A stretch of DNA of 64,000 nucleotides from Panacagrimonas perspica (GCF_004364935.1 NZ_SOBT01000008.1:623534-687533); one strand, 5' to 3'. Positions 38,566 through 49,700 are shown, counted from the first letter of the stretch. The notes: generated from the letters alone by a model not told the origin. Made by a program: numbers and translations.

Positions 38566-41376
38566 GTGGATTACAAGAACACGCTCAACCTGCCGGAAAC
38601 CGCGTTTCCGATGCAGGCCAACCTCGCCAAACGCGAACCTGAATTCCTTGCCCGCTGGGAAGCCGAAGCGCTGTATGCGCAGGTGCAGGAGGCGACGCGG
38701 GACGGAGCACCTTATCGCTTCGTCGATGGGCCGCCGTACGCCAACGGCGACATCCACATCGGCCACGCCGTCAACAAGGTGCTCAAGGACATCATCGTCA
38801 AGTCGCGCCGCCTGGACGGACGCCATGCGGCGTTCACGCCGGGCTGGGACTGCCACGGCCTGCCGATCGAACTGCAGGTGGAGAAGAAGTTCGGCAAGGT
38901 CGGCGAGAAGCTGGACGCCGCGGCGTTCCGCGCCAAGTGCCGCGAATACGCGAACGAGCAGGTCGAGCGTCAGCGCGCCGACTTCAAGCGGCTGGGCGTG
39001 CTGGCCGACTGGGAGCGCCCGTACCTGACGATGGACTCGCGCTTCGAGGCCGAGCAGCTGCGCTGCCTGGGCAAGATCGTGCAGCGCGGACACGTGGTGC
39101 GCGGTTTCAAGCCGGTGCACTGGTGCCTGGACTGCGGCTCCTCGCTCGCCGAGGCCGAAGTCGAGTACGAAGAGAAGAAATCCTTCGCGATCGACGTGAA
39201 GTTCGTCGCCGCCGACGGCGCCGATCTCGCCCGTCGCTTCGGTGTCGCCGACGCGGCCGGAGCAGGCTTCGTCATCTGGACGACGACGCCGTGGACCTTG
39301 CCTGCCAACCAGGCGATCGCGATCAACCGCGATCTGCGTTACGCCCTGGTGCGCACGCAGAAGTCGGGCCTGGTCGTGCTGGCCGCCGAGCTGGTCGACG
39401 CCACGATGAAGCGCTGGGACGACGTGGCCGAAGTGCTGGCGACCGTCGATGGCGGCGCGCTCGAAGGCGCGCGCGCCCAGCATCCTTTTGCCGATCGCAT
39501 CGTGCCGGTGATCTGCGGCGATCACGTCACGCTGGAAGCCGGTACCGGCCTGGTCCACACCGCGCCCGCGCACGGCGTCGAGGACTATGTCGTCGGCCTG
39601 GTGTACCGCCTGCCGGTGGACAACCCGGTGCAGTCGACCGGCGTGTATGCCGCCAACACGCCGCTCGTCGCCGGCCTGCATGTGCGCAAGGCCGAGGAGC
39701 CGATCCTGGCCGCGCTCGAGGAGCGCGGTGCGCTGGTCAAGCGCGCCACGCTGATGCACAGCTTCCCGCACTGCTGGCGGCACAAGTCGCCACTGATCTT
39801 CCGCGCCACGCCGCAGTGGTTCATCTCGATGGATGCGAAGGGCCTGCGCGCGCAGGCGCTCAAGGCGATCTCCGAGACGCAGTGGATTCCGAACTGGGGA
39901 GAGGCGCGCATCCGCGAGATGGTCGCCGGCCGACCCGACTGGTGCATCTCGCGCCAGCGCACCTGGGGCGTGCCGATGGCCGTCTTCGTGCATCGCGAGC
40001 GCCAGGATCTGCATCCCGACACCGAAGCACTGCTCGCGCGCATCGCCGACAAGGTCGAATCGGGCGGTCTCGAGGCCTGGTTCGGCTCGTCTCCCGCTGA
40101 TTGGGGCGTCGACGAAGCCCAGTACGAGAAGTGCCCGGACACGCTCGACGTCTGGTTCGATTCGGGCGTCGTGCACCAGTGCTGGTTCAAGGCGCTCGAA
40201 CCCGAACTGCTGAAGGACGGCGTTGCCCCGATGGGCGACATGTACCTCGAAGGCTCGGACCAGCATCGCGGCTGGTTCCAGTCTTCGCTGCTCACGAGCA
40301 CCGCGATGCACGGCCGCGCGCCGTACCGCTCGGTGCTGACGCACGGGTTCACCGTCGACGAGCAGGGACGCAAGATGTCCAAGTCGCTCGGCAACGTCGT
40401 GGCGCCGCAGCAGGTCACCAAGACGCTGGGCGCCGACGTGCTGCGCCTGTGGGCCGCCGCCAGCGACTACTCGGGCGAGATTGCCATCTCCGACAAGCTG
40501 CTGACGCGCATCGCGGACGCCTACCGGCGCATCCGCAACACCGCGCGCTTCCTGCTCGGCAATCTTCACGGCTTCGATCCGCGCACGGACCTCGTCGCGC
40601 CTGCGGACATGGTGGCGATCGATCGCTGGGCCGTCGCGCAGGCGGCGGCACTGCAGGTCGAACTCGCGAAGGCTTACGAGGACTGCGCGTTCCACGTCGT
40701 CTACCAGAAGCTGCACAACTACTGCGTCACGGATCTGGGCGGCTGCTATCTCGATATCCTGAAGGATCGCCTCTACACGACGGGCAGCAAGAGCCTGCCG
40801 CGACGTTCGGCGCAGTCCGCGATGTGGCACGTGCTCGAAGCGCTCGTGCGCTGGATCGCGCCGGTGCTGTCGTTCACGGCCGACGAGATCTGGCAGCTCA
40901 TGCCGGAGCGCAAGGGTTCGGTGTTCTCCCAGCGCTGGCACGTGTTCCCGAAGGGTGCCGATGCCGGTGCGCTCGACTGGCCGCGGCTGCTGGCCGCGCG
41001 CGAGGCGGTTCGCAAGGCACTCGAGGGCCTGCGCGCAGGCGGACAGATCGGCTCCGGTCTGAATGCGGAGGTCGGGTTGTTCGCGGATGCCGAACTCGGC
41101 GCCGCGCTGACGTCGATGGGCGATGAACTGCGCTTCTGGTTCCAGACCTCGGAAGCGCACGTGCAGGCTTTGGCGGCGGCGCCGGTCGACGCACAGCGCT
41201 TCGACCTGGAAGGCGTCGGCGTGCTTTCGCTGGTGGCGTTGCCGACGGCGCACGTGAAGTGCGAGCGCTGCTGGCATCAGCGGGCCGACGTCGGCTCGCA
41301 TGCGGAGCATCCGACGCTGTGCGGCCGTTGCGTGGACAATGTGTCCGGCGCGGGCGAATCGCGTCGCTACGTCTGA
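38566..41376 (+). CDS. ileS: Isoleucyl-tRNA synthetase
   Basis: A 936-residue class Ia synthetase. HIGH motif is in PYANGDIHIGHAVNK, KMSKS in GRKMSKSLGNV, the editing domain lies between (residues about 200-400, ending in TAPAHGVEDYVVG). A C-terminal zinc finger is formed by CERCWHQ and CGRC. Start is GTG at 38566 (MDYKNTLNLPETAFPM). It is the bacterial-type enzyme, not the mupirocin-resistant class, judging by the zinc-finger end. Confidence 0.98.
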   Translation: MDYKNTLNLPETAFPMQANLAKREPEFLARWEAEALYAQVQEATRDGAPYRFVDGPPYANGDIHIGHAVNKVLKDIIVKSRRLDGRHAAFTPGWDCHGLPIELQVEKKFGKVGEKLDAAAFRAKCREYANEQVERQRADFKRLGVLADWERPYLTMDSRFEAEQLRCLGKIVQRGHVVRGFKPVHWCLDCGSSLAEAEVEYEEKKSFAIDVKFVAADGADLARRFGVADAAGAGFVIWTTTPWTLPANQAIAINRDLRYALVRTQKSGLVVLAAELVDATMKRWDDVAEVLATVDGGALEGARAQHPFADRIVPVICGDHVTLEAGTGLVHTAPAHGVEDYVVGLVYRLPVDNPVQSTGVYAANTPLVAGLHVRKAEEPILAALEERGALVKRATLMHSFPHCWRHKSPLIFRATPQWFISMDAKGLRAQALKAISETQWIPNWGEARIREMVAGRPDWCISRQRTWGVPMAVFVHRERQDLHPDTEALLARIADKVESGGLEAWFGSSPADWGVDEAQYEKCPDTLDVWFDSGVVHQCWFKALEPELLKDGVAPMGDMYLEGSDQHRGWFQSSLLTSTAMHGRAPYRSVLTHGFTVDEQGRKMSKSLGNVVAPQQVTKTLGADVLRLWAAASDYSGEIAISDKLLTRIADAYRRIRNTARFLLGNLHGFDPRTDLVAPADMVAIDRWAVAQAAALQVELAKAYEDCAFHVVYQKLHNYCVTDLGGCYLDILKDRLYTTGSKSLPRRSAQSAMWHVLEALVRWIAPVLSFTADEIWQLMPERKGSVFSQRWHVFPKGADAGALDWPRLLAAREAVRKALEGLRAGGQIGSGLNAEVGLFADAELGAALTSMGDELRFWFQTSEAHVQALAAAPVDAQRFDLEGVGVLSLVALPTAHVKCERCWHQRADVGSHAEHPTLCGRCVDNVSGAGESRRYV

Positions 41377-41383
41377 GGATCCC

Positions 41384-41899
41384 GTGGCTGCCTTCAAGCT
41401 CAAAAACGTGCATTGGCTCTGGGTTTCCGCGGGCGTGATACTCGCGGATCAGATCACCAAGCAGCTCGTGATCCGCAGCATCGAGCGCTTCGAATCGATC
41501 ACCGTGCTGCCCCTGCTGAACTGGGTGCATCTGCACAATCGCGGCGCTGCGTTCTCGATGATGAGCCAGATGCCGCCCTGGTTCTTCGTGCTGCTTGGCG
41601 TAGGCGTGGCCGTCGGCATCATGGTGTGGATGCGGCGCAATCCTTTCGGCCAGCGTCTCGTTGCCTCGGGCCTGGCGCTGATTCTCGGCGGTGCGCTGGG
41701 CAACGTCATCGATCGCGTGCGCCTGGGCCATGTCACGGACTTCGTCGATTTCCATATCGACGACTGGCACTTTGCCGCGTTCAACGTGGCCGACGCGGCC
41801 ATCACGGTCGGTGCGGGCCTGCTGATCCTGGACATGCTGCTCGAGTGGCTGCGAGCGCGTGCCGCTCGCAAGGTCGTCGGCGACGGACCGCTGCCCTGA
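41384..41899 (+). CDS. lspA: Prolipoprotein signal peptidase (signal peptidase II)
   Basis: A 171-residue inner-membrane aspartyl protease with four transmembrane segments. The catalytic aspartates are in [14 protein letters not shown] and FNVADAAIT. The conserved HNRGAAFSM is in the first periplasmic loop. Start is GTG at 41384 after gagga. The stop overlaps the ispH ATG (tgatg). It processes lipoproteins, of which this window encodes at least two candidates in the cytochrome cluster. Confidence 0.97.
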   Translation: MAAFKLKNVHWLWVSAGVILADQITKQLVIRSIERFESITVLPLLNWVHLHNRGAAFSMMSQMPPWFFVLLGVGVAVGIMVWMRRNPFGQRLVASGLALILGGALGNVIDRVRLGHVTDFVDFHIDDWHFAAFNVADAAITVGAGLLILDMLLEWLRARAARKVVGDGPLP

Positions 41900-42846
41900 T
41901 GGACATCCTGCTCGCGAACCCACGGGGATTCTGCGCAGGCGTCGATCGCGCCATCGACATCGTGCAGCGCGCGCTCGACGTGCTCGGCGCGCCGATCTAC
42001 GTGCGTCATGAGGTCGTGCACAACCGCTTCGTCGTCGACGATCTGCGGCAGAAGGGCGCGGTGTTCGTCGAGGAAGTCGACGAGATCCCTGCGGGCGCGA
42101 CCTGCATCTTCTCGGCGCACGGGGTTTCCCAGGCGGTGCGTGCCGCGGCGATCGAGCGTGGGCTGACGGTGTTCGACGCGACCTGCCCGCTGGTGACCAA
42201 GGTCCATATCGAGGTGAAGCGCTACTCGCGCGAGGGTCGCGAGGTCGTGCTGATCGGCCACGCGGGGCACCCCGAAGTCGAGGGCACGATGGGGCAGTTC
42301 GATCTTCGCCAGGGCGGCCGGATCCATCTGGTCGAGACGCCCGCCGACGTCGAGCGCCTGGAGATTTCGCAGCCGGACAAGATGGCGTACGTCACGCAGA
42401 CGACGCTGTCGATGGACGATACCGCCCGCGTCATCGACGCGCTGCGCGCGCGTTTCCCGCTCATTCTCGGGCCGCGCAAGGACGACATCTGCTACGCGAC
42501 GACCAATCGCCAGGATGCGGTGAAGGAGTTGTCTGCGCAGTGCGATGCCCTGCTCGTCGTCGGATCGCGCAACAGCTCCAACTCGAACCGGCTGCGCGAG
42601 CTGGCCGAAACGCGCGGTACGCCGGCCTATCTGATCGATGGCCCCGACGACATCAAGCCCGAGTGGGTCGTCGACAGGAAGTGTGTCGGCGTCACGGCCG
42701 GCGCGAGTGCGCCGGAAGTCCTGGTGCGCCAGGTCGTCGAACGCCTGAAGCAGTTCGGCGGCGTCGAGGCCAGAGAGCTGCCGGGGCGTACCGAGCACAT
42801 CGTGTTCGCGCTGCCGCCGGCCCTTCGCAAAGTCGTCGCTCGCTGA
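41899..42846 (+). CDS. ispH: 4-hydroxy-3-methylbut-2-enyl diphosphate reductase
   Basis: The last enzyme of the MEP pathway, producing IPP and DMAPP, with a [4Fe-4S]-type cluster. The three cluster cysteines are in [21 protein letters not shown] and [10 protein letters not shown]. The catalytic His/Glu region [13 protein letters not shown] is intact. 315 residues is normal. It closes the murJ/ribF-ileS-lspA-ispH run, and the next gene faces it on the opposite strand. Confidence 0.98.
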   Translation: MDILLANPRGFCAGVDRAIDIVQRALDVLGAPIYVRHEVVHNRFVVDDLRQKGAVFVEEVDEIPAGATCIFSAHGVSQAVRAAAIERGLTVFDATCPLVTKVHIEVKRYSREGREVVLIGHAGHPEVEGTMGQFDLRQGGRIHLVETPADVERLEISQPDKMAYVTQTTLSMDDTARVIDALRARFPLILGPRKDDICYATTNRQDAVKELSAQCDALLVVGSRNSSNSNRLRELAETRGTPAYLIDGPDDIKPEWVVDRKCVGVTAGASAPEVLVRQVVERLKQFGGVEARELPGRTEHIVFALPPALRKVVAR

Positions 42847-42903
42847 GCGACGATTTCCGGCACGAGCGTCGTCCTGGCGTCTGCGCGTACAGAGCGTTCG
42901 CAG

Positions 42904-44037
42904 CTAGCCTCGATAGAACGCTGAAAAGCTCAGTTCCAGGCTGCGTTCCAGCAACCATACCGTGGCCAATACGGCGATCAGCACCGAACCCGCGGTCAGG
43001 ATCAGGCGCTGATACAACCAGGTGTGTCGCAGCCGGTAAGCGAGCGGCAGAAAAATCGCGACGACCGCGAGTTGCCCGAGCTCGACGCCGACATTGAAGC
43101 CCACCAGAGAAGACAAGCGGGCGGCCTGCGGGAGGCCTAGTGCGCTCAGGACGTTTGCAAAGCCCAGTCCATGGATCAGCCCGAAGAAGAAGGCGGCGGT
43201 CCAGCGTCGCCCCGGGAAGATGGGGCGAAGATTGTTCAGTGCGGCCACGATCACCGACGCGGCGATGCTCGACTCGACCCAGCGGGAGGGCAGGCTCACG
43301 ACTTGGAACGTGGCAAGGCTCAGCGTGATCGAGTGAGCGAACGTGAATGCCGTGACGATCTTGAGCACATCGACGATCGACTCGCGCAGGCTGTCGACGG
43401 CCTGCCAATTGCCAGCCTTGCGCAGCAGCACGGACGGCAGCAGCAGGCTGAGCAGAAACAGAATGTGGTCGTAGCCGATCCAGATGTGCCAGACGCCGTC
43501 GCGGACGTAAGCAACGAATTGCCGGACAGGGTCGGCCGGCGCCGTACCGACCCGTTCGACATCGTTGCTCCGGCTGAGAATGGCGGTGTGGGTCTGGCCC
43601 AGATACTCCAGCTTGAGCAGTCCGCGATGCTGTGGGTCGAGGTCGAAGAACAGCCGGTAACGCAGCGCCCATTGCGTCGGAATCGCGGGACAACTCGCTC
43701 GGAACCGGATGACCGCGTAGGCCCCGTCCGTGTGTTCATCCACCAGGTGCTGCACGGCAATGGCGGGGCAGGCTCCTCGATCCGAGGTGATGTCGAGGCG
43801 TGTCAGCGCGTAGGCCGCGACATCCGCATGCCGTTTCCGCAGTTCACCCCAGGTGATCGCGCCGTCCTGATCCGCGTCCAGCCCCAACGCGTGGTCGAGA
43901 TCGCGCAGCGCAATGTCCCACTGCCCTTCCGCGACGGCGCCATCCATCGCCAATTTCAGATAGCTGTCACTCGGCTTGTGCGCCAGGCTGTTCGAGCTGC
44001 AGAGCAACAGTGCGAGGACGACAAGAATCCGGGTCAC
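42904..44037 (-). CDS. HupE/UreJ-like membrane protein with an EF-hand-like loop
   Basis: A 377-residue protein with signal peptide (MTRILVVLALLLCSSNSLA) and a periplasmic N-terminal domain of about 180 residues. The C-terminal half has six or so transmembrane segments like the HupE/UreJ_2 family. Diagnostic membrane motifs are WHIWIGYDHILFLLSLL and FFFGLIHGLGFANVL. An EF-hand-like loop is visible at residues 54-65 (Asp54, Asp56, Asp58, Thr62, Glu65), so calcium may be sensed outside the membrane. HupE/UreJ proteins are linked to metal (nickel/cobalt) transport, but this branch is uncharacterised. It overlaps the TPR gene by 4 bp at its start and is the last gene of the minus-strand cluster. 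Confidence 0.85.
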   Translation of the reverse strand: MTRILVVLALLLCSSNSLAHKPSDSYLKLAMDGAVAEGQWDIALRDLDHALGLDADQDGAITWGELRKRHADVAAYALTRLDITSDRGACPAIAVQHLVDEHTDGAYAVIRFRASCPAIPTQWALRYRLFFDLDPQHRGLLKLEYLGQTHTAILSRSNDVERVGTAPADPVRQFVAYVRDGVWHIWIGYDHILFLLSLLLPSVLLRKAGNWQAVDSLRESIVDVLKIVTAFTFAHSITLSLATFQVVSLPSRWVESSIAASVIVAALNNLRPIFPGRRWTAAFFFGLIHGLGFANVLSALGLPQAARLSSLVGFNVGVELGQLAVVAIFLPLAYRLRHTWLYQRLILTAGSVLIAVLATVWLLERSLELSFSAFYRG

Positions 44038-45257
44038 GGTGGCAACGCCCGGATTGCCTCGGCGAGGCGAGCCAGCCGTACATCCTCCAGTCCGCTCTCT
44101 TGCATGGAAGCCAGCACGGGTGCTGCGGCCAGGGGATCGCGCGCTGCGATAGCGGATTCCAGAAGAATCCTGGCGTCGCGTGGCTCGCGTTGCGTCATCC
44201 AGTTGCCCTGAGCGAGTTGCAGGGCTTCAGCAGGTTGCCCGAGCAGGTGCAGTCGCATGCGCGCCTCTTCGCCGCGATGCGCGCTGTCCCCACGCTGGCG
44301 GCTCGCCTCGAAGCGTGCCTCCAGCAGGGCGATGTGTGCCCTGGGTTCCAGTCCGAGCGCCTGCTCGGCCAGGCTGAGCCGCAACAGCAGGCTATCGGCG
44401 CGAGTCTCCTCGATGAGCAGCGTGCGGACCTTGTCGGCCTGCCCGCGATCCAGCAAAAAGTCGGCGTAGCTCATCAGCAGATAGCGGTCACGAGAGCCGA
44501 TCCGAAGAGCGCTCTGAAAATGCGCTTCGGCCTGATCGGGCAGACCGCGTCTTTGCGCCATCTCGGCGAGCAGGGTCCAGGCCCAGCTCCGTTCCGCTGC
44601 CGGCGCGTCCGGAGCATCTTCGAGAGCTCGACGCAGCAGCGAATAGCCCTGATCGGCGTGACCGTCGAGGCTCAGGCTCTTGCACAGGCAGGTCGTCGCA
44701 GCGAAACGATATTGCGGTTGCGAAAAAACCGCCGCGCAGTGACGGAGGGCCTCTGGAAGGTCGCCACGGATCTGCAGGATTCCGCCCCGTATCAACCAGG
44801 CCTGCGCGTTGCGGGGGTCGTGCCTCAGCAGCGTGGCGAGGTCGGCCAGCGCGCGGTCGAAGTCGTGCCGCTGCTGGTGCAGCAGGCCGCGCAGCAGCAG
44901 GACCTCCGGAGGTGGAACGTCCTGATGGAACCAGGGGTCCAGTGCCGCTTCCGCATACCCGAAATAGCGCGGGTCGAACTCCGTGCGTCCGATTTCCACG
45001 TAGCGGCGTGCAAGTTGTGTCGCCAGCGCAAGATTGCGGGGATCGGCCGACACCGCCTCGCGAAGAGGGCGTAGCTCACGCAGCGCGCCGCCGATGACAA
45101 GCGGCAGGCGTTCGAGCACTTCGCGGTCATCCTGCGGAACGCGGGGTGCGGCGTCGGCCACCAGCAGGTAGCCCAGCGTCGTCAGCAGAAGCGCGAATCG
45201 CGTGATCGCGCCGCGAACGCGGGGCGCCGCTGGGGCTGTATTCACGCCGGGCCTCAT
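44034..45257 (-). CDS. Exported TPR-repeat protein
   Basis: A 407-residue protein with an N-terminal hydrophobic signal or anchor (FALLLTTLGYLLVADA) followed by TPR-like helical repeats (for example DFDRALADLATLLRHDPRN and ALEDAPDAPAAERSWAWTLL). Probably a periplasmic scaffold. The ATG at 45257 was chosen because the preceding open frame lies in the intergenic and DUF4331 region and is Arg/Ser-rich. It overlaps the HupE-like gene by 4 bp. DUF4331, TPR and HupE-like genes are, to my knowledge, commonly neighbours, but the joint function is undescribed. Confidence 0.8.
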   Translation of the reverse strand: MRPGVNTAPAAPRVRGAITRFALLLTTLGYLLVADAAPRVPQDDREVLERLPLVIGGALRELRPLREAVSADPRNLALATQLARRYVEIGRTEFDPRYFGYAEAALDPWFHQDVPPPEVLLLRGLLHQQRHDFDRALADLATLLRHDPRNAQAWLIRGGILQIRGDLPEALRHCAAVFSQPQYRFAATTCLCKSLSLDGHADQGYSLLRRALEDAPDAPAAERSWAWTLLAEMAQRRGLPDQAEAHFQSALRIGSRDRYLLMSYADFLLDRGQADKVRTLLIEETRADSLLLRLSLAEQALGLEPRAHIALLEARFEASRQRGDSAHRGEEARMRLHLLGQPAEALQLAQGNWMTQREPRDARILLESAIAARDPLAAAPVLASMQESGLEDVRLARLAEAIRALPP

Positions 45258-45324
45258 TCGATTCAGCGGGAGTGCCGCATCAGGCCGGGCAGCCCTGGCC
45301 GCCCGGCTGCTGCAACGGAACGAC

Positions 45325-46026
45325 CTATCGGCTCGCCGATGGTGGTGGCGCGAGTTGCTGGTTGTTGAGGTAGGGGAAGGCGGGCAGCGAGGGCGGGGTG
45401 CTGCGCGCGACATTGAGCGGAACGTTCGCGATGGACTTGCGCGTGCAGGGCGAGCCCAGGCAGGTCCCGGGACCATTGCCGTCCCCGCCGAGATCGAGCA
45501 GGGCGATGGCGAGCAACACGTCCACCACCGGGTCATCCGGTTTGCGACCGTTCGGATAATCCGAGAGCTGCCGGGTGTCGAGCCTCAGCACGTCGGGAAT
45601 GACCGGATTGGCGAGGGCCTGCAACACACAGGCACCGACGCCGGTGCTTTCCTCGGTTAGACCCACGACGCCGCAGGTCGCCAGCCCGGTAGCGGCCAGC
45701 GCCGGCCCGAGATGGTAGTGGTAGCGCTTGATCGCAGTGATGTACTCCGCGGCGTACTGCGAGTCGTCGGCAGGATCGGTGGCGTTGGCGACTTGGCGTC
45801 GCGCGCCGCCGGTAGGGCCTGGTGTGAGCAGCGCAGTCGTCGTTGCGGGGCCGCCCATTCGATCCACCCGGTCGAAATCGGGGATGGGATCAGAGCGAAA
45901 GTCGAAGCCCGTCAGCTCGGGGGCGCCGCCGTTGTCGCCCCCCTTGGAGTCGTGGCCGTCACCACAGCCGACGAGCGCGACGGACCCGCCGAGCGTCAGT
46001 CCCAGCAGAATCTGGCGGGCGTTCAT
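45325..46026 (-). CDS. DUF4331-like lipoprotein
   Basis: A 233-residue exported protein with a lipobox-like signal (LTLGGSVALVGC). It then has a Gly/Asp-rich spacer and a region resembling the C-terminal half of DUF4331 proteins (MGGPATTTALL, YPNGRKPDDPVVDVLL, FPYLNNQQLAPP). It overlaps the upstream DUF4331 gene by 4 bp (atga), so the pair is translationally coupled and may together represent the halves of one usual DUF4331 protein. Function unknown. Confidence 0.8.
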   Translation of the reverse strand: MNARQILLGLTLGGSVALVGCGDGHDSKGGDNGGAPELTGFDFRSDPIPDFDRVDRMGGPATTTALLTPGPTGGARRQVANATDPADDSQYAAEYITAIKRYHYHLGPALAATGLATCGVVGLTEESTGVGACVLQALANPVIPDVLRLDTRQLSDYPNGRKPDDPVVDVLLAIALLDLGGDGNGPGTCLGSPCTRKSIANVPLNVARSTPPSLPAFPYLNNQQLAPPPSASR

Positions 46027-46772
46027 GGCGTGGTCCCTCGGAAGCGGCGGGTTTCGCCCCACACCTGGATCGTCGGGTCGGCGATCGCGTTGCCGCCGGT
46101 GACCGTCGCAAGGTCCATCTCGAAGATGATGCCGCTGATGTTGCGAGCGGCGAATCCATCGACCGTGTTGCGGATACTGAACGGACTGCTGTCCTGCGGC
46201 GGATCGGTGTTGAGGGACGTGATCAGACTGATGCCGCCGGCGGGGCTGTTCTGCAGATACTGGGCATTGGTGCCGGCAAATCCGATGGTGTCGAAGAAGA
46301 ACGGGTCTTCCACCAGGCCAGCGAAACCGCGGAGTCCAGAGGCATTGTCGGTTGCGATCTGCCCTTCGCGAGCAGAGATCACGCGGCCGCCGGCACCCGG
46401 GACGTTCTCGAACCGGAACGCACATTCGCCATTGCCGTTGCGCGCCAGGCGCGCGATGACCTGGATGTCCGGGTGCGAATCGAGATTGCCGTCGGCGCTG
46501 TTGTCGATGTTGAAGACGTAGACCACGTTGCGATCGCAGAACATGGAGGGGCCATCGATGCGAACGCCACCGGCCGTGAGCGCGGAGCGGCCACCGAACG
46601 TCATGGCCAGCGCGATCTTGTTCACGGCTGGATCCGGACGCCACAGATAGACGTCCGCGATGTCGGCCGCCGGGTCCGCTGTCACCAAAGGCGTCTCCAC
46701 GTGGTCGGCCGCCAGCACCGCTCCGGCGAAGCCTGCAGCCACAAGTGACACCCAGCCGGTCGTCTGCCTCAC
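46023..46772 (-). CDS. DUF4331 family periplasmic protein
   Basis: A 249-residue exported protein. The signal peptide ends at AVLA, directly followed by the family hallmark ADHVETPLVTADPAADIADV. The rest (VYVFNIDNSADGN, FAGLVEDPFFFDTIGF, NISGIIFEMDLATV) is also typical of DUF4331. It lies 19 bp after the decaheme-LVIVD gene stop, so it is likely in the same transcript. No known activity. Confidence 0.87.
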   Translation of the reverse strand: MRQTTGWVSLVAAGFAGAVLAADHVETPLVTADPAADIADVYLWRPDPAVNKIALAMTFGGRSALTAGGVRIDGPSMFCDRNVVYVFNIDNSADGNLDSHPDIQVIARLARNGNGECAFRFENVPGAGGRVISAREGQIATDNASGLRGFAGLVEDPFFFDTIGFAGTNAQYLQNSPAGGISLITSLNTDPPQDSSPFSIRNTVDGFAARNISGIIFEMDLATVTGGNAIADPTIQVWGETRRFRGTTP

Positions 46773-46791
46773 GCCACCCTCCTGCGGCGCA

Positions 46792-49700
46792 TCAGCGCCG
46801 CTCGTTACTCACGAACCACGGGCGGCCAGACTCGTCCGCGTAAAAGCTGCGCATCTCGGCTTCGTTGAACGGCCGCGAGCCAATGCGGCCGAACACCGCG
46901 ATCTGCCCTCCGGTTTCATCGACGGCACGATCGCGGTCCAAACCCCGCGCCAACGCCAGCGCAGGTCGACCCAGCTGACGGCCGGCAATCCACTCCGGCT
47001 TCGGTTCCGGCGAGAACCCGTAGAACTTGGGCTGCGAATCCGGCGACGTCAGCTGCAGCACGTGCAATGTGCCGGCGGCATCGGCGACGTAGGCGAACAA
47101 AGATGCGTTGGTGGAACCGACGACCACGTCGCGGGCGTCGACGATTCGACGATCCGCGTTGAAGAGCTGCAGCAGTGAGGGCTGCTCGGGTTTCTCGATG
47201 TCGATGATCGCTACGCCTTCCTTTCCGGCCGCCACGTACGCATACGTTCTGGCGAGGTACACGCGATGCGCGTCGGCCAGTGGCACGATCGCGGCGGTGA
47301 CGCGCGGCTGATCGGGCCGAGTGATGTCGAGCACCTGCAGCCCTTGGCTCGTCACCGCGAACAGATACCTGAACTGGACCGCGACCGCGCGCAGGCCCGG
47401 CAGCGGCAGCACACTCTCGACCACAGGCACGAGCGGGTCCTTGAGATTGACCGTGACGAGCCCGGCCTTGCTCACGACGTATGCACGGGCGCCTGCCAGG
47501 ACGGCGTGTTCTGCACCGTCGAGCAGCCCATCCGGATTGAAGGTGATCGCGCGGGTCAGGAAATTGTTGCGCGGTTCACCATCCTGCATCGTGTCGACGT
47601 CGGTCAGTATCAGGCCCTCGCGACGATCGGTGATCAGCGCGTAGTGATAGATCGGCAGGAAGGGCTGTTCCTGATTCACGACGCGCATCAGGTCGCCGAC
47701 ATTGCGCAGAGGATTGATCGGCTGGTTCGTCGGCAGCACGACGCAACTCGCGTCGGCCGATTCGATGCGCGTGTTCTGTCCCAGCGTGGAGAACGGGGCC
47801 GTGATGATGCGCTGCGAGAAGCCCTTGTTGGCGATGCTCGCGACGTCGTACACCTCGGTTCCGCGCTTCCCCTGTGCGACGTACAGGTACTCGCCACGCA
47901 GCGCCAGGCAGCCGACGTCGCCACCGGTCCGCTGCGTCTGCACGGTTTGCAGCTCGCGACCCAGCCCTTCGTGCTGCTGGTAACGCTCGGGATACGCGTA
48001 ACGCTGCAGGTAGGAACCGATGACCGCCTGCGGCTCATCCCATTCGGTGACCTGCACGGCACCGATCTCGCCCGACATCCCGACCCAGGAATTGAACCCG
48101 ACGAAGTTGACGAAGCCGGTGCCCTGCCCAAGCAATGAGGCCATCCAGGCGTTGTTGTCGTTGGCTTTCGAGAGGTGGCAGTCCTCGCAGGTCTTGGTTT
48201 CTGTCTTCCGCTCGGTGTGAGGGTAGTGGGGTGCAAAGGCCTGCGACGAGAAGCCGCTGGCCGCCACCGGGGCCTGCTGGATATAGATGCGCTCGCGATT
48301 GGAGTTGGTCGACGACAGCACCAGGGCGGACGACGAGCGTATCGGGGCGATTCGATGCCCCTTGGCTTCGCCGTGCTTGCCCAGCATGTAGAAGTCGTCG
48401 CGCGCGACCTGCGGGTTGTACGTCGCGAAATTGCGCGACTCGCCGCCCTCGAAATGCTGGCGCTCCGATTTCCAGTTGGCCTGGATCGGCAGGTGGCAGC
48501 CGAAGCAGGACGTCGTCCACGAGCTGTGGCAGGTGGCGCAGACCATCTCGTCGTCTCCGTGCGCGCGATCACTCTTGGCGACGTCGGTTCCGAAGTGCTG
48601 CGTGCTCGTGTTGCGGCTCATCAGCTTGGCGCGCGCCGCCTTCTCGTTGTAGTGCGCGTTGCCCGGCGTGACGGAGTCCTTGACCAGCGACATTTCCCAT
48701 TCGAGGCCGGGCGTGAGCGCCGAACGCTGCATCAGCTTGCCGCCGACCCATTCGAAGCGCAGGCGTCCGTCCTGAGTCCGCAGACGGCTGAAGTCGGTGC
48801 CGGAGGGGAGCTGCGGTTGCGCCTTGCCCGCGGCGTCGACGCAGACGCTCTGCGGTGCGGCCACGGCCTCGGTGCGGGGCTCGCCGCTGGCGGCCGACAG
48901 GGTCAGCGTGGCCAGCGTCGTCCCGGGTCCGCACTGAGCAGGCGGCGCCGCCGGTCCGGAGCTGCGCAGGTTCGGATAGCGATCTGGCGTGCCGTGGCAG
49001 TCCTGGCAGTCGATCTCGATGGCCTGCGCGACTTCGCCGTAGATGTGCCCGTTGCCGTGCGCGTCCTGCGCGAAGTGGCAGTCGACGCAATGCATGCCCA
49101 CGTCGACGTGGATCGACGACAGGTGCACCGACTTGGAGAACTTCTTCGGATCGTCGTCGGCAACTTTCCCGCCGTCCTTGTCCAGCAGATTGCCCTTGCG
49201 ATCGCGCTTGTAGATCGCGCGGAAATTCCAGCCGTGGCCGTGGTAGTCGGCAAACTGCGTGTCCTTGAGCTGAGGATTGAGTTCCGACACTTTCTCGAGG
49301 AATTCCGGGTCGGCCCACTTGCCACGGATGGCGGCCTCTTCCGGATTGCGCTGGTTGATCTTGCGGATCTCGGCGTCGGTGGGCTTGGCTTCCTTTTCCG
49401 GCCACATGTGCGGCGCGTCGGACTCGTAGTCCCACATCGTGTAGCCGAGCATCGAGTTCAGGAAAATGTTTGGTTGGTGCATGTGGCACACCATGCACTG
49501 AGACGTCGGGATCGCACGCGTGAACTCGTGCTTCAGCGGATGTCCGCTGACGTCCTTGGCGATCGTCGGATCGACCGTCTGCGTCATTCCCTTGTTGCCG
49601 TGCTTTGCGTAACCGGCCGCGTGACGGGCATCGCGGTCGTTGCCGTAGACGACGTGGCAGCCGGAGCATCCGGAGGATCGGTAGTCGCCCGGCTGATCGT

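Noticed and set aside
38494-41403. A 969-codon open frame on the minus strand
   Set aside because: It mirrors ileS, which has all its catalytic motifs; the antisense product has no recognisable fold.
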